Assembly (NCBI GenBank): GCA_012329065.1
Contig: JAAXPZ010000012.1
Span: 1-52,505 of the forward strand
From: Sulfurovum sp.
Lineage (GTDB): Bacteria > Campylobacterota > Campylobacteria > Campylobacterales > Sulfurovaceae
DNA length: 52,505 nt
Reading direction: 5' to 3'
Below, piece after piece: positions 6,739 to 16,057 of the stretch (within the stretch, counting starts at the first letter, position 1; each line of letters opens with the position of its first letter). The notes beneath the pieces are model-generated. The model did not search any database and was not told the DNA's origin. It saw only the letters and a program-made list of their open reading frames with translations. A program made the position numbers and the translations under genes.

Positions 6739-7334
6739 GAGAACAATCTATACAGCATCCCAAGTGCAAAAAAGGAGAGTAAGGCAGCAGAGACAATAGA
6801 GATAATCGTAACTGCTCTCTGAGATAACAAATGTTTAGTCTTGTGTATCAGTAGTGGCATCAGTGTGATCCATAGCAGTATGCCAGAGAACATTCCCACT
6901 ACAGTAAAGACCGTATCTAGTTGTCTAGTTTGAATATAGACAGATACACTGATCCAGAAAACTATAGTATAAGGGTTTAGCAGAGTTAGAGAAAGTCCCT
7001 TAAAATAGTTTGGCAAAATAGCTGTACGGATCTCCTTGGACAAGTGTATCTCTTCGTGCCTTGCTTTGAAAATCATCCATGCCATGTAGAGCAAAAATAC
7101 TGAACCTACTAAGCCCAAAACAAACATCACTGTGGGATTTTTGACAAATGCCATCATCCCAAACAGTATAGCCAGCAGATAAATAGTATCAGCACTCATC
7201 GCCCCAAAACCTATCGCTACAGCACCTGGATAGTTCCGCAAGGCATTGGACATGATAAGAATATTGATTGGGCCTAGAGGAATCGCTGCTCCTAATCCAA
7301 ATAGGAATCCTTCTACTAGTGAGATCCAAATCAT
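6735..7334 (-). CDS. LysE/RhtB-family exporter
   Basis: A 199-aa inner-membrane protein with about six hydrophobic helices. The N-terminus MIWISLVEGFLFGLGAAIPLGPINILI carries the family signature G...PGP-like motif (AIPLGPINI), and GLSLTLLNPYTIVFWISV is the second conserved half-motif (LNP). The family exports amino acids or related small metabolites by proton antiport; the substrate cannot be read from sequence. It is the last gene of a four-gene operon: its start overlaps the previous stop by 4 nt. Placement after an activase/dehydratase-like pair suggests it may export a product or a toxic intermediate of that pair, which is inference. Confidence 0.85.
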   Translation of the reverse strand: MIWISLVEGFLFGLGAAIPLGPINILIMSNALRNYPGAVAIGFGAMSADTIYLLAILFGMMAFVKNPTVMFVLGLVGSVFLLYMAWMIFKARHEEIHLSKEIRTAILPNYFKGLSLTLLNPYTIVFWISVSVYIQTRQLDTVFTVVGMFSGILLWITLMPLLIHKTKHLLSQRAVTIISIVSAALLSFFALGMLYRLFS

Positions 7335-8842
7335 CGAGATATCTTCAGTGCATCTAGCAACTTTGCAGCTGTACCAGTCTTGTCACTTTTAGGGGCATAT
7401 GAAAAATCATGTGCTTTTTCTGATACGCTTTCGACCATCTCTAGTGATTCAAACTCCTCTTTGGCAGCTTGTTTTGCTTTAAATAGTGCCATCTGCACAC
7501 GGGAATAAAAGTTTGCAGCTCCCTCACCTGATGTTTCAATACTCAGAAAATTGGCTTCTGGATATCTTGATACCACAAGTGACTGAATACCGTCAGAGAT
7601 AGCTGATGAAGGCATACAGCCAAAAGGCTTAACTGATATAACCATATGTGAGAGTTTATGTTTGAGGCTCTCAAGTAGGTGCGAAACCTCCATATGTCCC
7701 TCTCCTCCATCTACATCCAGAGGAAAGTACTCCTTGCCCAATCTAGCAAGCTTCTCAATATCTGGCAGCTTATACCCGCTAAGTCCTATCATTTTGGCAT
7801 ATAGTGCAAACTGAACCTTAAATGCAGTTCGAAACAGCCCCATAAGTATCTTTCTCTTGGGTGTACTAAAATCCAGATACCCTGTGCCAGAATCTGTACT
7901 AAGTCCTGATTTTTGATCCTCAAAATACATATATTCCCACATACTTAACAATAGGCGGTTCATAATCGGCTGAGGAATCACCTCTGCACCTTCTGACTCC
8001 AAAAATCTGTGCAGGTTGTAGTTGCCCTCTCCTTCTGTCATAGCTGCCCAAAATTCACCTATTATCATTACTTTTGGCTTTGGGGTAAGCCTATTGAGCT
8101 TGACTCTCTTGAGTACTTGCCTGCACCTATATAATGCCAATGTAAGACTCTTGCGATTCTCTAGGGCTACACTAAGGATATCATAGCAATCCTGCATGGC
8201 TCTATCTACTGCACCTACCTCTACTTCATAAGGTCTCATCTGATGAGTCAATAGGGTCAGTATATCTCCTGCCATGGCAGCCTTGACTGGTCTAATGAAA
8301 AAAGAGGGAGGGAACTGAAGAGTATCTTCTCCCTCAGTGTTCGTAACCCTATTGTGCTCAAAGCTCATCAGCCTAAAGCCCTTGAAGCCTGCATCGTTGA
8401 GTGCTTTTCTATACTCTGTAATATACATACCAAATCTACAAGGTCCACAACCGCTAGCTGTCACATATACATACTTTTGCACAATCTCTTCAGCGGACAT
8501 TCCACTGTTTTTTTGTACTTCAAGGAGATATTTGACAAGGTTTCCAACTGTAAAATAGGTAGGATTGCACTGCCCTCTGTTACCATATGCCTTTCCTGTA
8601 CGGAATGAATCAAAATCTGGATTAGGAAGTGCTATGTACTGCTCTTTCATTGACTTTACTGCGGACATAAGTAGTTTATCTTGAAGTATTGTCAAGCCAC
8701 CAAATAGTATGATGCTATTTTGACTATCCTCGTATGTAAATTTGCTAGGAATCTCTTCACGCCATTGAGATATCTCAGAATTGATAAAATCTAAATTTCC
8801 ATTGCTTTGAGTTCTTTTTATGTTAGCACAAGATATACTCAT
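7331..8842 (-). CDS. 2-hydroxyacyl-CoA dehydratase-like (HgdB/DUF2229-related) iron-sulfur protein
   Basis: 503 aa, soluble. Cysteines expected to bind a cluster are C92 (RGQCNPTYF), C132 and C135 (TASGCGPCRFGMY) and C409 (VKPFGCMPSS); VMIIGEFWA (about 258-266) resembles the second Rossmann-like half of dehydratase B/C subunits. In many bacteria this segment is fused to the C-terminus of the large activase encoded immediately upstream; here it is a separate gene with a 4-nt overlap at both ends. The family uses an ATP-charged electron from the activase for difficult reductions or dehydrations. No canonical HgdA/HgdB pair, CoA-transferase or substrate enzyme is nearby, so the substrate is unknown. 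The double-cubane-cluster proteins are related alternatives. Confidence 0.75.
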   Translation of the reverse strand: MSISCANIKRTQSNGNLDFINSEISQWREEIPSKFTYEDSQNSIILFGGLTILQDKLLMSAVKSMKEQYIALPNPDFDSFRTGKAYGNRGQCNPTYFTVGNLVKYLLEVQKNSGMSAEEIVQKYVYVTASGCGPCRFGMYITEYRKALNDAGFKGFRLMSFEHNRVTNTEGEDTLQFPPSFFIRPVKAAMAGDILTLLTHQMRPYEVEVGAVDRAMQDCYDILSVALENRKSLTLALYRCRQVLKRVKLNRLTPKPKVMIIGEFWAAMTEGEGNYNLHRFLESEGAEVIPQPIMNRLLLSMWEYMYFEDQKSGLSTDSGTGYLDFSTPKRKILMGLFRTAFKVQFALYAKMIGLSGYKLPDIEKLARLGKEYFPLDVDGGEGHMEVSHLLESLKHKLSHMVISVKPFGCMPSSAISDGIQSLVVSRYPEANFLSIETSGEGAANFYSRVQMALFKAKQAAKEEFESLEMVESVSEKAHDFSYAPKSDKTGTAAKLLDALKISR

Positions 8843-11800
8843 ATTAAAACCTCCTGCTTGTTTTGCTTGAATACTGCACTCTCTTCACTGTGTACTGTAT
8901 CCCAACTAAAAGATTTCTGCCAGCTATTTTTGGATAATTGACCAGAAGCTATCTCTTGTGCATATTGCTCAAGTGCGTATGCAAAGGTTTTGACTCTGAT
9001 CTTTATCGATCCGCTAGGTTTGTTGGCATCTATATCATGTAGTGTCAAGTGCGGGGTTTTGCTGGCTCCCAGTATCTTATCAATAATAGCATAAGTTGGG
9101 GCATCATGTCCACATTTGAATGAACTCAAATCTACAACTGCTATATTTGGATGTCGTGCAGCAAACTTGGCGACCCATACCTTCTGAGCAGAATTGGTAG
9201 AGAAATTCTCTGGCCATACATCCCTGATATCATATACTGACTCAATATGTCCTGCTGCTATATCCTGATGAAAATATCTCATCAAATACTCTTCGTCTTT
9301 GGGTATGGATGCTACAGAAAGTGTTTTAAACCCAAGCGACTGAAACTCATCCAGTATCTCATGATTGATGCCAGGGTCAGAGTGGTATGGGCGACCTAGT
9401 AATAGGAGTACCACCTCGTCCTGCCTCTGTGCGATATCCAATATCTCTCTGCCCTGCTGCATCATCTGCTTTTCGTGTGCCTCTAGATACTCCCATGCCC
9501 TATCTGCTGCCCAGTCATTCTCATCTTTGCTGATTTCTAGCCTTGAAAACCAAGTATCATAAAGCTGCCTCTTAAGAAGTTCGATATTATCAAAATGTAA
9601 AGAGCCATCTAAATACTCGACTCCTTTTTGTGCAAATATGTCTCTTTCCTTGACAAATGCTGACCAAACCACTCTGGGAGTACCCGATATGATAGGACAG
9701 GCGGTTTGCCCTAGCGTATGCTCTAAAAATCCTGGCAAATGAGTCAACGCTGGAAACCAAATATAATCTATAGCTTGTCTGACATATTTTTTATGGTGTA
9801 ACAATGCATAAACATGTGATTGGGCTACCTTGGCAGGATAACATGGATCTACAGAACCGTATTTTGCGCCTTCTAGATACATATCTTCATTGGAGTATCC
9901 AGAAAAGATGATATGTTTGGACTGCACTCCAAGTGCCTCCAGATATGCTCTAAGAAATGGGGCTACAGAATAAATACTCAGTACCTGTGGAATGGCTATC
10001 TTGATCTGCTCTCTTTTACTCCTTGAATCTACTGAACTTGTTTCAAAGCTTCTGCTAACTTCTCTCCTGATAGTAGGTCCCCATCCGCCTAATAATACCT
10101 TGGATTGCCACTCTTTAATAAGTGTATCAGATGTCGGAAATTCAAAACTATCTCCCGTAGAAGAGAATAATGTTTTTGCCTCAAATTTGACTAGATTTGG
10201 TACAGATTTTTGAAGAGCCTTTCTCTTGTTTTTTATTTCTACAAATGCCTCTGGAGACTCCACCGTACCATCTTCACACGAGAAACCAGCAATATATCTA
10301 ACAGTATCTGAAGAAGGTGTTTGTGTATCTATGAATGTTCTAGAGCAGTCCATAGGACAAAAGTGACACCTTGTGCTTTCATCTGTTCTTGAAGTGTAGG
10401 TCATCTGTATCGCCTCTTCTAGACCGACAAAGCTACACTCACCTTTGGCAACAACTGTATCTAGTGCTTCCAGAGCAGCACCTATCGCACCTGCTTCACC
10501 AGGATGCGGATGCACATCAACTCTTGCATCTGGGACTCTCTCTAAGATATAGTCAACTTGTGCTTTTAGTGCTGCTTGATTGTATTGAGTGCCGCCCTGT
10601 AATACAAAATGATTTCCAAAAATAGCTAGATTTGGGGCCTGTACCACATATTGCCATACATTTTTTGGCAGAACCTTGGCAATGCCTGCAAATAGTTCCT
10701 CCTTGGCATAACCCTCTTTTTGGAAATTAACCCTATCTGTATCCAAAAATACTGCACAGCCGTAGTTGAATTTAGGTGCTTGCTTGGCAGCAAATGCCAC
10801 CTCAGCAAAGTTCTCCACTGGCACGCCAAACTGCTTTGCCATGCTTTGCAAAAGTGTGCCATTGCCTGCACTGCATTGATTGGATAGGCGAAAGTTTTTC
10901 ATCATGCCATTTTCCAAAAAGAGCACTTTTATATCCTGTCCACCTATATCACATATGACATTAATGCTCTTGCCAAATATATACTGTGCACTCTTCATAT
11001 GAGCGATTGTCTCTATGATATTGACATCAGCCTTGAGTGCCCCCTTAAGCACATCAGCTGCATATCCAGTCACTCCCAGACCTCTGATATCATAATATCC
11101 ATTGGGGTCTTGGGATTTTATCTGGTTTAGCAGATCTACCGTATCCTCTATTGGGTTTCCTTTGGAGAGGCGATACACCTTCAGCAATAGTTGCCCTCGC
11201 TCATCAACCAAAACTGCTTTTGATGATGTAGAGCCACCATCAATACCCAAAATGCAGGTTGTTTTTTGTCTTAGCTCAGGAGAAACAAAAGAATCAATAG
11301 TATATTTTTTTCTAAACTTCTCTAACTCATCATCTGAGCTGACAAGAGGAGCATCGCTATTGTCATCTTGATTGACACCTTGAGTATCTACTAGCACCTG
11401 TAACTGCTGTAAGCCTATAAAATCATATCCCGATATCTCTTCACCTTTGCCAAATATCACAGCACCTAAGGCTGCATAGTATTGTGCATTGTCTGGTACA
11501 AGTACAAGATTGTCAAGCTCTCTAGCATCATACTCTATCTCTCTCTCGGTCCAAAGTTTAGATATTCTTTCTCTCCATGCCTCTTGCAAAAACGGTAGAT
11601 AAGTATTTGGGCCTCCAAGCAGAAGTACTTTTGGCATGAGTGTATTGCCACGGGTTAGTACTGTAAGGTTTTGCATGACGATTGCGTCTGCTAGAGAATT
11701 CATTATCTCATCACTAGGCACGGAACTTTTGACTAGATTGACGATATCCGTCTCAGCAAATACGCCACATTTTGCAGCAACATGATGTAGTTTATCAGAC

Positions 11801-12282
11801 TTAAATGTCAAGCTTTGAAGCTCTTCTGTCTCCATGCCAACCTTCATAGTACACTTCTCTATCGTGGCTCCTGTGCCTGATGCACACTTATCATTCATGG
11901 AAGTAAGGACTGTTTTTTTGCCCTCTTTATCTTCTTTGAAATGAATGATTTTAGCATCCTGTCCTCCCAATTCTATGACTGACCTAACATCTGGATATAG
12001 ATGCTCAACAGCAAGTACTACAGCATTGACCTCTTGGACAAATCTAGCATTGAGTGCTGGAGCAATTCGCGTAGCACCAGATCCTGTAATATACACTTGA
12101 TCTATGTTTTCAAATTCTTCTGCATTTCTTTGGGAAAGCACTTCAAGTATATTGAGTAATGTGGCGGCTTGCCTGGTGTCATGTGCAGTGTAAGACTTGG
12201 CTATAATGTTGAATTTTTCATCACAGAGCACAAACTTGACTGTAGTAGAGCCTACATCAACCCCTAGAGAGTATTGTGTCAT
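8839..12282 (-). CDS. Large double-ASKHA acyl-CoA dehydratase activase (BcrAD/BadFG + DUF2229)
   Basis: 1147 aa with two tandem BadF/BadG/BcrA/BcrD ATPase domains (about 6-280 and 345-610). Each has the phosphate motif (GVDVGSTTVK at 7-16; GIDGGSTSSK at 347-355), the second (IELGGQDAKI; CDIGGQDIKV) and a cysteine pair 39 residues apart: C133/C172 and C470/C509, the spacing of the cluster ligands in HgdC-type activators, where two monomers share one [4Fe-4S]. The tandem could form this dimer within one chain. A CHFCPMDC motif (639-646) and a DUF2229-type region (about 720-1040) follow. The protein is expected to drive electrons by ATP hydrolysis into its partner, encoded next. Stop and start overlaps with lgt and the partner are 4 nt each. 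Confidence 0.85.
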   Translation of the reverse strand: MTQYSLGVDVGSTTVKFVLCDEKFNIIAKSYTAHDTRQAATLLNILEVLSQRNAEEFENIDQVYITGSGATRIAPALNARFVQEVNAVVLAVEHLYPDVRSVIELGGQDAKIIHFKEDKEGKKTVLTSMNDKCASGTGATIEKCTMKVGMETEELQSLTFKSDKLHHVAAKCGVFAETDIVNLVKSSVPSDEIMNSLADAIVMQNLTVLTRGNTLMPKVLLLGGPNTYLPFLQEAWRERISKLWTEREIEYDARELDNLVLVPDNAQYYAALGAVIFGKGEEISGYDFIGLQQLQVLVDTQGVNQDDNSDAPLVSSDDELEKFRKKYTIDSFVSPELRQKTTCILGIDGGSTSSKAVLVDERGQLLLKVYRLSKGNPIEDTVDLLNQIKSQDPNGYYDIRGLGVTGYAADVLKGALKADVNIIETIAHMKSAQYIFGKSINVICDIGGQDIKVLFLENGMMKNFRLSNQCSAGNGTLLQSMAKQFGVPVENFAEVAFAAKQAPKFNYGCAVFLDTDRVNFQKEGYAKEELFAGIAKVLPKNVWQYVVQAPNLAIFGNHFVLQGGTQYNQAALKAQVDYILERVPDARVDVHPHPGEAGAIGAALEALDTVVAKGECSFVGLEEAIQMTYTSRTDESTRCHFCPMDCSRTFIDTQTPSSDTVRYIAGFSCEDGTVESPEAFVEIKNKRKALQKSVPNLVKFEAKTLFSSTGDSFEFPTSDTLIKEWQSKVLLGGWGPTIRREVSRSFETSSVDSRSKREQIKIAIPQVLSIYSVAPFLRAYLEALGVQSKHIIFSGYSNEDMYLEGAKYGSVDPCYPAKVAQSHVYALLHHKKYVRQAIDYIWFPALTHLPGFLEHTLGQTACPIISGTPRVVWSAFVKERDIFAQKGVEYLDGSLHFDNIELLKRQLYDTWFSRLEISKDENDWAADRAWEYLEAHEKQMMQQGREILDIAQRQDEVVLLLLGRPYHSDPGINHEILDEFQSLGFKTLSVASIPKDEEYLMRYFHQDIAAGHIESVYDIRDVWPENFSTNSAQKVWVAKFAARHPNIAVVDLSSFKCGHDAPTYAIIDKILGASKTPHLTLHDIDANKPSGSIKIRVKTFAYALEQYAQEIASGQLSKNSWQKSFSWDTVHSEESAVFKQNKQEVLI

Positions 12283-13070
12283 CTATTGTCTTTTGAGGAT
12301 AAAAAAATTGCCCATAGAGTCCAGAGTAAACCTAATATCACAAACGGCACACTAAGCATCTGCCCTACTGTCAAAGGTACAATTGTGTTATAGTCTGCCT
12401 GTTCTGTTTTAGTATATTCTATCAAGAACCTAGCACCAAATAACAATAAGAGAAAGACTCCAGGAAGTATCTTTGTAGCAAAATCAAAACTTGCCTTGCG
12501 ATAAATCCACAATAAGATAAGTAAAATTATCAAGTATGCTGATGCCTCGTATAGTTGGACTGGATGCCTAGGCAGATTGTCAACACGAGCAAAGATAACT
12601 GCCCACGGCTTAGTGGTCTCAAGTCCAAGAATTTCTGAATTGAAAAAATTTCCTATTCGCACAAAAGCTGCTGTGACCATGCCTGCTATGGCGACTCTTG
12701 ATAGAAGCCATACAAAATCTTTCTTGTATCTTTTAGAGAACATATAAAGAGCCAAGATAGCACCCAACATACCCCCATGACTTGCCAGTCCTCCTTTCCA
12801 TACATAAAGAATCTCTACGGGGTTACTAAGATAGTAATCAGGCTCATAGGCAAAGCAGTGCATAAGTCTAGCTCCAACCACCACTCCCACAACAATATAG
12901 ATAAGAAAATTGTCCAAGACCTTTGGGTCTTTACCTTCTCTTTTATATATCCATTGCATAATAGCCAGACCTATAAAAAAAGATCCGACAAAGAGTACCC
13001 CATACCATCGAAGCTGCAAGGCACCAAACTTTAAGATATTGGGGTCTATATCCCAGACAAAATATTCCAT
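12279..13070 (-). CDS. lgt: Phosphatidylglycerol-prolipoprotein diacylglyceryl transferase
   Basis: 263-aa polytopic inner-membrane enzyme that attaches diacylglycerol to the lipobox cysteine of prolipoproteins. Visible motifs are LRWYGVLFVG, GGLASHGGMLGA (active-site His region), the Lgt signature VRIGNFFNSEILG and HPVQLYEA; seven hydrophobic segments and normal length. The ATG at 13070 has AAAGG 10 nt upstream. It is the first gene of the operon continuing into the activase, a link with no obvious metabolic logic. Substrate lipoproteins in this window include the PqiC-like protein and the CAP-domain lipoprotein. Confidence 0.95.
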   Translation of the reverse strand: MEYFVWDIDPNILKFGALQLRWYGVLFVGSFFIGLAIMQWIYKREGKDPKVLDNFLIYIVVGVVVGARLMHCFAYEPDYYLSNPVEILYVWKGGLASHGGMLGAILALYMFSKRYKKDFVWLLSRVAIAGMVTAAFVRIGNFFNSEILGLETTKPWAVIFARVDNLPRHPVQLYEASAYLIILLILLWIYRKASFDFATKILPGVFLLLLFGARFLIEYTKTEQADYNTIVPLTVGQMLSVPFVILGLLWTLWAIFLSSKDNR

Positions 13071-13093
13071 TAGCGATAACCTTTATTCAATTA

Positions 13094-13108
13094 AGAGTAT
13101 TATACTCT
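13094..13108 (-). promoter_or_regulatory. -10 box of lgt operon inside a palindrome
   Basis: AGAGTATTATACTCT is a 7-bp inverted repeat about a central base, and on the minus strand it contains TATAAT (13104-13099), 24-30 bp before the lgt start. No -35 hexamer is recognisable, as is common in Campylobacterota. A dimeric repressor site overlapping the -10 is possible. The rest of the 13071-13266 gap holds only a long-spaced AATTGGG/CCCAATT inverted repeat and no gene. Confidence 0.45.
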
Positions 13109-13266
13109 AATATGATTAATTGGGCATCAAATATTTTATAACTCAGGGTCTGTCATTGTTCCCAATTGTGCATTATTTTATTTTTACAATGAGTGCTTTA
13201 TCTCTTTAAAACATAACAATCATACCAGTGTTTACTAATTTTTCTTTTCATGAAAATCCCATAAGC

Positions 13267-14007
13267 CTAGATATTGATTTTCTCTTTGATCTCTCTGGCT
13301 ATACTGGAAATCTTTGATATTTTTTGCATATTGTTTAGGGTATCATCAAGTAATACCTTGACAAATGCAGAACCTACGATTACGCCATCAACGCCTTCTG
13401 CTTTGTCTTTAGCTGTATGTGTATTTACACCAAAACCTACATAGACAGGCGTGTCAGAATACTTTTTGATATTTGCAATGATAGGCTGTAAGTCTTCACT
13501 CTTTCCAGCTCCTGTGATGCCAGCATAGGCTACAAGATAGATGAACTTTTTAGCGTCAGTAACTATCTCTTTGATACGCTCTTTGGTGTCAGTGGGTGCT
13601 ATGAAGTCAATAAGACTAAGACCTGCTGCTTCTATGCTAGGTTTATAAGGTTTTGCTTCTTCTAAGGGAAGGTCTGGGATGATAAAACCATTCACACCTG
13701 TCTCTTTAGCTTTGGCTATGAAGTTGTCCATACCTTTGTGGTAAAAAGGGTTAAAATAACCCATCCATAGTGTGTCTATATGGGGTGCAATCTTGGCTGA
13801 GGCTTCAAAGAGGTGGTCTAGTTTAAAACCAGAGTTTAGTGCCTGAAGATTTGCTTTTTCTATGACAGGTCCATCAGCTACGGGATCAGAAAAAGGCATG
13901 CCAAGCTCTAGAGTGTCTACCCCAGCTTCTGCCATAGCCATAGCCAAATCGATGGTAAAATATCTATCAGGAAAGCCTGTAGTGATATAGCCGACTAATT
14001 TTTTCAT
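13267..14007 (-). CDS. trpA: Tryptophan synthase alpha chain
   Basis: 246 aa, TIM barrel that cleaves indole-3-glycerol phosphate to indole and glyceraldehyde-3-phosphate, passing indole to TrpB. The catalytic acids are E34 in LELGMPFSDP and D45 in VADGPVIEKA; FIYLVAYAGITGAG and VYVGFGVNT (phosphate-binding) follow. I start at MKKLVGYITTGFP (14007), preceded by AAAGAG at a good distance, rather than at an in-frame Met 16 codons earlier. trpB is not adjacent; the gene is alone between two divergently oriented units, so the trp genes are dispersed in this genome. Confidence 0.93.
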   Translation of the reverse strand: MKKLVGYITTGFPDRYFTIDLAMAMAEAGVDTLELGMPFSDPVADGPVIEKANLQALNSGFKLDHLFEASAKIAPHIDTLWMGYFNPFYHKGMDNFIAKAKETGVNGFIIPDLPLEEAKPYKPSIEAAGLSLIDFIAPTDTKERIKEIVTDAKKFIYLVAYAGITGAGKSEDLQPIIANIKKYSDTPVYVGFGVNTHTAKDKAEGVDGVIVGSAFVKVLLDDTLNNMQKISKISSIAREIKEKINI

Positions 14008-14129
14008 ATGGACTCTTTCTAAGAATATCATTAAGATTTTGTCGATATTATACATTTTTTAGATAAAATGAGAAATAAGGGCACATCTAACAATAGGTGA
14101 TGCCCTATAAATTTACAGAGAGTGAAAAC

Positions 14130-14942
14130 ATGAGCATACAAACAGCTAGAATCGAGAAAAAAGTTAGCGTCAGAACAATACAAAAGCTCAAAGGAAAAGA
14201 GCCTATTACCATGGTCACTGCCTATGATGCACTATTTGCACAATTGTTTGATGGCGAGGTAGAGATGATACTTGTAGGTGATAGTCTAAACATGAGCTTT
14301 TTTGGCAAAGATGACACTCTCTCTGCTACCCTAGACCAGATGATATACCATACGCAAGCAGTATGCAACGGTGCTAAGCTTCCTCTCATTGTCTTCGATA
14401 TGCCTTTTGGAACCTATACCAACAAAAAACAAGCACTAGAAAATGCTGTCAGAGTATATAGAGAAACAGATGCACAAGCTATCAAAATAGAAGGTGGGAT
14501 AGAAAAAGTAGGGATTGTAGAGCATCTAACACGCAACGGAATTGCCGTGATTGCCCATATAGGACTGATGCCTCAATCAGTCAGAGCAGAGGGTGGATAC
14601 ATGATCAAGGGCAAGAGCAAAGAGGAAGTACAAAATCTAATTATAGCGGCCAAAGCACTAGAAAAAGCGGGTGCTTTTGCTATGCTTCTTGAGGGTATGA
14701 AAAGTGAAGCTGCCCACAATATCACAAAAGAGCTATCCATACCAACCATAGGTATAGGTGCTGGAGTAGGCTGTGATGGACAAGTGCTTGTTTGGTCTGA
14801 TATGTTTGGATTTTTTGAAGCATTCAAGCCTAAATTTGTCAAGCAATATCTAGATGGTGCTACTTTGATTAGAAATGGTCTAGAGCAATATCGAGACGAA
14901 GTAAAAAATCGCAAGTTTCCAGATGAAAACTATAGCTATTGA
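14130..14942 (+). CDS. panB: 3-methyl-2-oxobutanoate hydroxymethyltransferase
   Basis: 270 aa. First committed enzyme of pantothenate synthesis, adding a one-carbon unit from methylene-tetrahydrofolate to alpha-ketoisovalerate. Motifs: PITMVTAYDALFAQL, ILVGDSLNM (metal-binding Asp), VFDMPFGTY, AIKIEGG, AHIGLMPQS and TIGIGAG. The Met at 14130 has AGAGAGTG just upstream; starts 11 or 12 codons earlier (14097, 14100) are possible but poorer. It heads the plus-strand run panB-ruvB-AI-2E permease, an unrelated set of jobs that probably share transcription. Confidence 0.93.
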   Translation: MSIQTARIEKKVSVRTIQKLKGKEPITMVTAYDALFAQLFDGEVEMILVGDSLNMSFFGKDDTLSATLDQMIYHTQAVCNGAKLPLIVFDMPFGTYTNKKQALENAVRVYRETDAQAIKIEGGIEKVGIVEHLTRNGIAVIAHIGLMPQSVRAEGGYMIKGKSKEEVQNLIIAAKALEKAGAFAMLLEGMKSEAAHNITKELSIPTIGIGAGVGCDGQVLVWSDMFGFFEAFKPKFVKQYLDGATLIRNGLEQYRDEVKNRKFPDENYSY

Positions 14943-14992
14943 ACTGAAAGATACATATACAAAACATGCAGGGTGGCTCTATTTGCCAAAGA

Positions 14993-15019
14993 AGGATTTA
15001 GGGGTGGGGAATAAATCCT
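14993..15019 (+). other. Hairpin in the panB-ruvB gap
   Basis: AGGATTTA (14993-15000) and TAAATCCT (15012-15019) form an 8-bp stem with an 11-base G-rich loop. No U-run follows, so it is more likely an RNA-processing or attenuating structure than a full terminator. It lies 24 bp upstream of the ruvB start, outside the AGAGGGA ribosome site. Confidence 0.35.
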
Positions 15020-15043
15020 CCATACGAGAGGGAATGTGAATCA

Positions 15044-16057
15044 ATGGAAAGAATAGTAGAAATAGAGCGTTTTGATGACGAGGGTAGCTATGAAACATCT
15101 CTGCGTCCTAGTACATGGGATGAGTATATTGGTCAAGAAAAGATCAAAAAAAATCTCAAAGTTTTTATAGAAGCAAGCAGACGAAGAGCTGAGGCACTTG
15201 ACCACATACTTTTCTTTGGGCCACCAGGGCTTGGCAAAACTACTCTAGCTAATATCATATCCACACAGATGGAAGCAAACATCAAAACTACTGCCGCACC
15301 CATGATAGAAAAAGCTGGTGACCTAGCAGCTCTACTAACCAATATCGAGGAGGGAGATATCCTCTTTATAGACGAGATTCACCGTATGAGTCCTGCTATT
15401 GAAGAGATACTCTACCCTGCGATGGAAGACTTTAGACTGGACATCATCATAGGCTCTGGGCCTGCTGCACAAACAGTGAAAATAGATTTGCCTAGATTTA
15501 CTCTCATCGGTGCTACTACTCGAGCGGGCATGCTCTCCAACCCACTCAGAGAACGCTTTGGGATGCATTTTCGTATGCAATTCTATTCACCAAAAGAACT
15601 GGCAACTATCATTAAGCTTGCTTCCAAAAAGCTTGATAAACTCACAGACAATGATGCTGCTGACGAAATATCTAATAGAAGCAGAGGAACACCAAGAATC
15701 GCTCTTAGGCTACTCAAGAGAGTAAGAGATTTTGCAGAAGTTATGGATGAAGATGCCATAGATCTCAAAAGAGCAAAATTTGCACTAGATGAACTGGGTG
15801 TAAATGAGATTGGCTTTGACGAACAGGATATCCGCTTGTTGGAGCTGCTCATATCCGCCAAGGGTAAGCCAATGGGACTCAGTACGATTGGTGCAGCACT
15901 AAGTGAAGATGAGGGTACAATCGAGGATGTGCTTGAGCCATATCTCATCGCCAATGGGTATATAGAGAGAACCGCTAGAGGACGGGTAGCGACTGCAAAA
16001 AGCTATGAACTGTTTCGACTAGCACCACCCAGTGAGAAAGGAGGGCTTTTTGAATAG
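15044..16057 (+). CDS. ruvB: Holliday junction branch migration helicase RuvB
   Basis: 337 aa AAA+ motor that with RuvA drives branch migration and hands junctions to RuvC. Walker A GPPGLGKT at 59-66, Walker B with DEIH at 110-113, sensor-1 region LIGATTRAG (arginine finger zone RFGMHFRM follows), and a C-terminal winged helix ([20 protein letters not shown]). Length is standard. Start ATG 15044 has AGAGGGA about 10 nt before it. ruvA and ruvC are not in the window. The last codons hold the ribosome site of the next gene. Confidence 0.97.
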   Translation: MERIVEIERFDDEGSYETSLRPSTWDEYIGQEKIKKNLKVFIEASRRRAEALDHILFFGPPGLGKTTLANIISTQMEANIKTTAAPMIEKAGDLAALLTNIEEGDILFIDEIHRMSPAIEEILYPAMEDFRLDIIIGSGPAAQTVKIDLPRFTLIGATTRAGMLSNPLRERFGMHFRMQFYSPKELATIIKLASKKLDKLTDNDAADEISNRSRGTPRIALRLLKRVRDFAEVMDEDAIDLKRAKFALDELGVNEIGFDEQDIRLLELLISAKGKPMGLSTIGAALSEDEGTIEDVLEPYLIANGYIERTARGRVATAKSYELFRLAPPSEKGGLFE

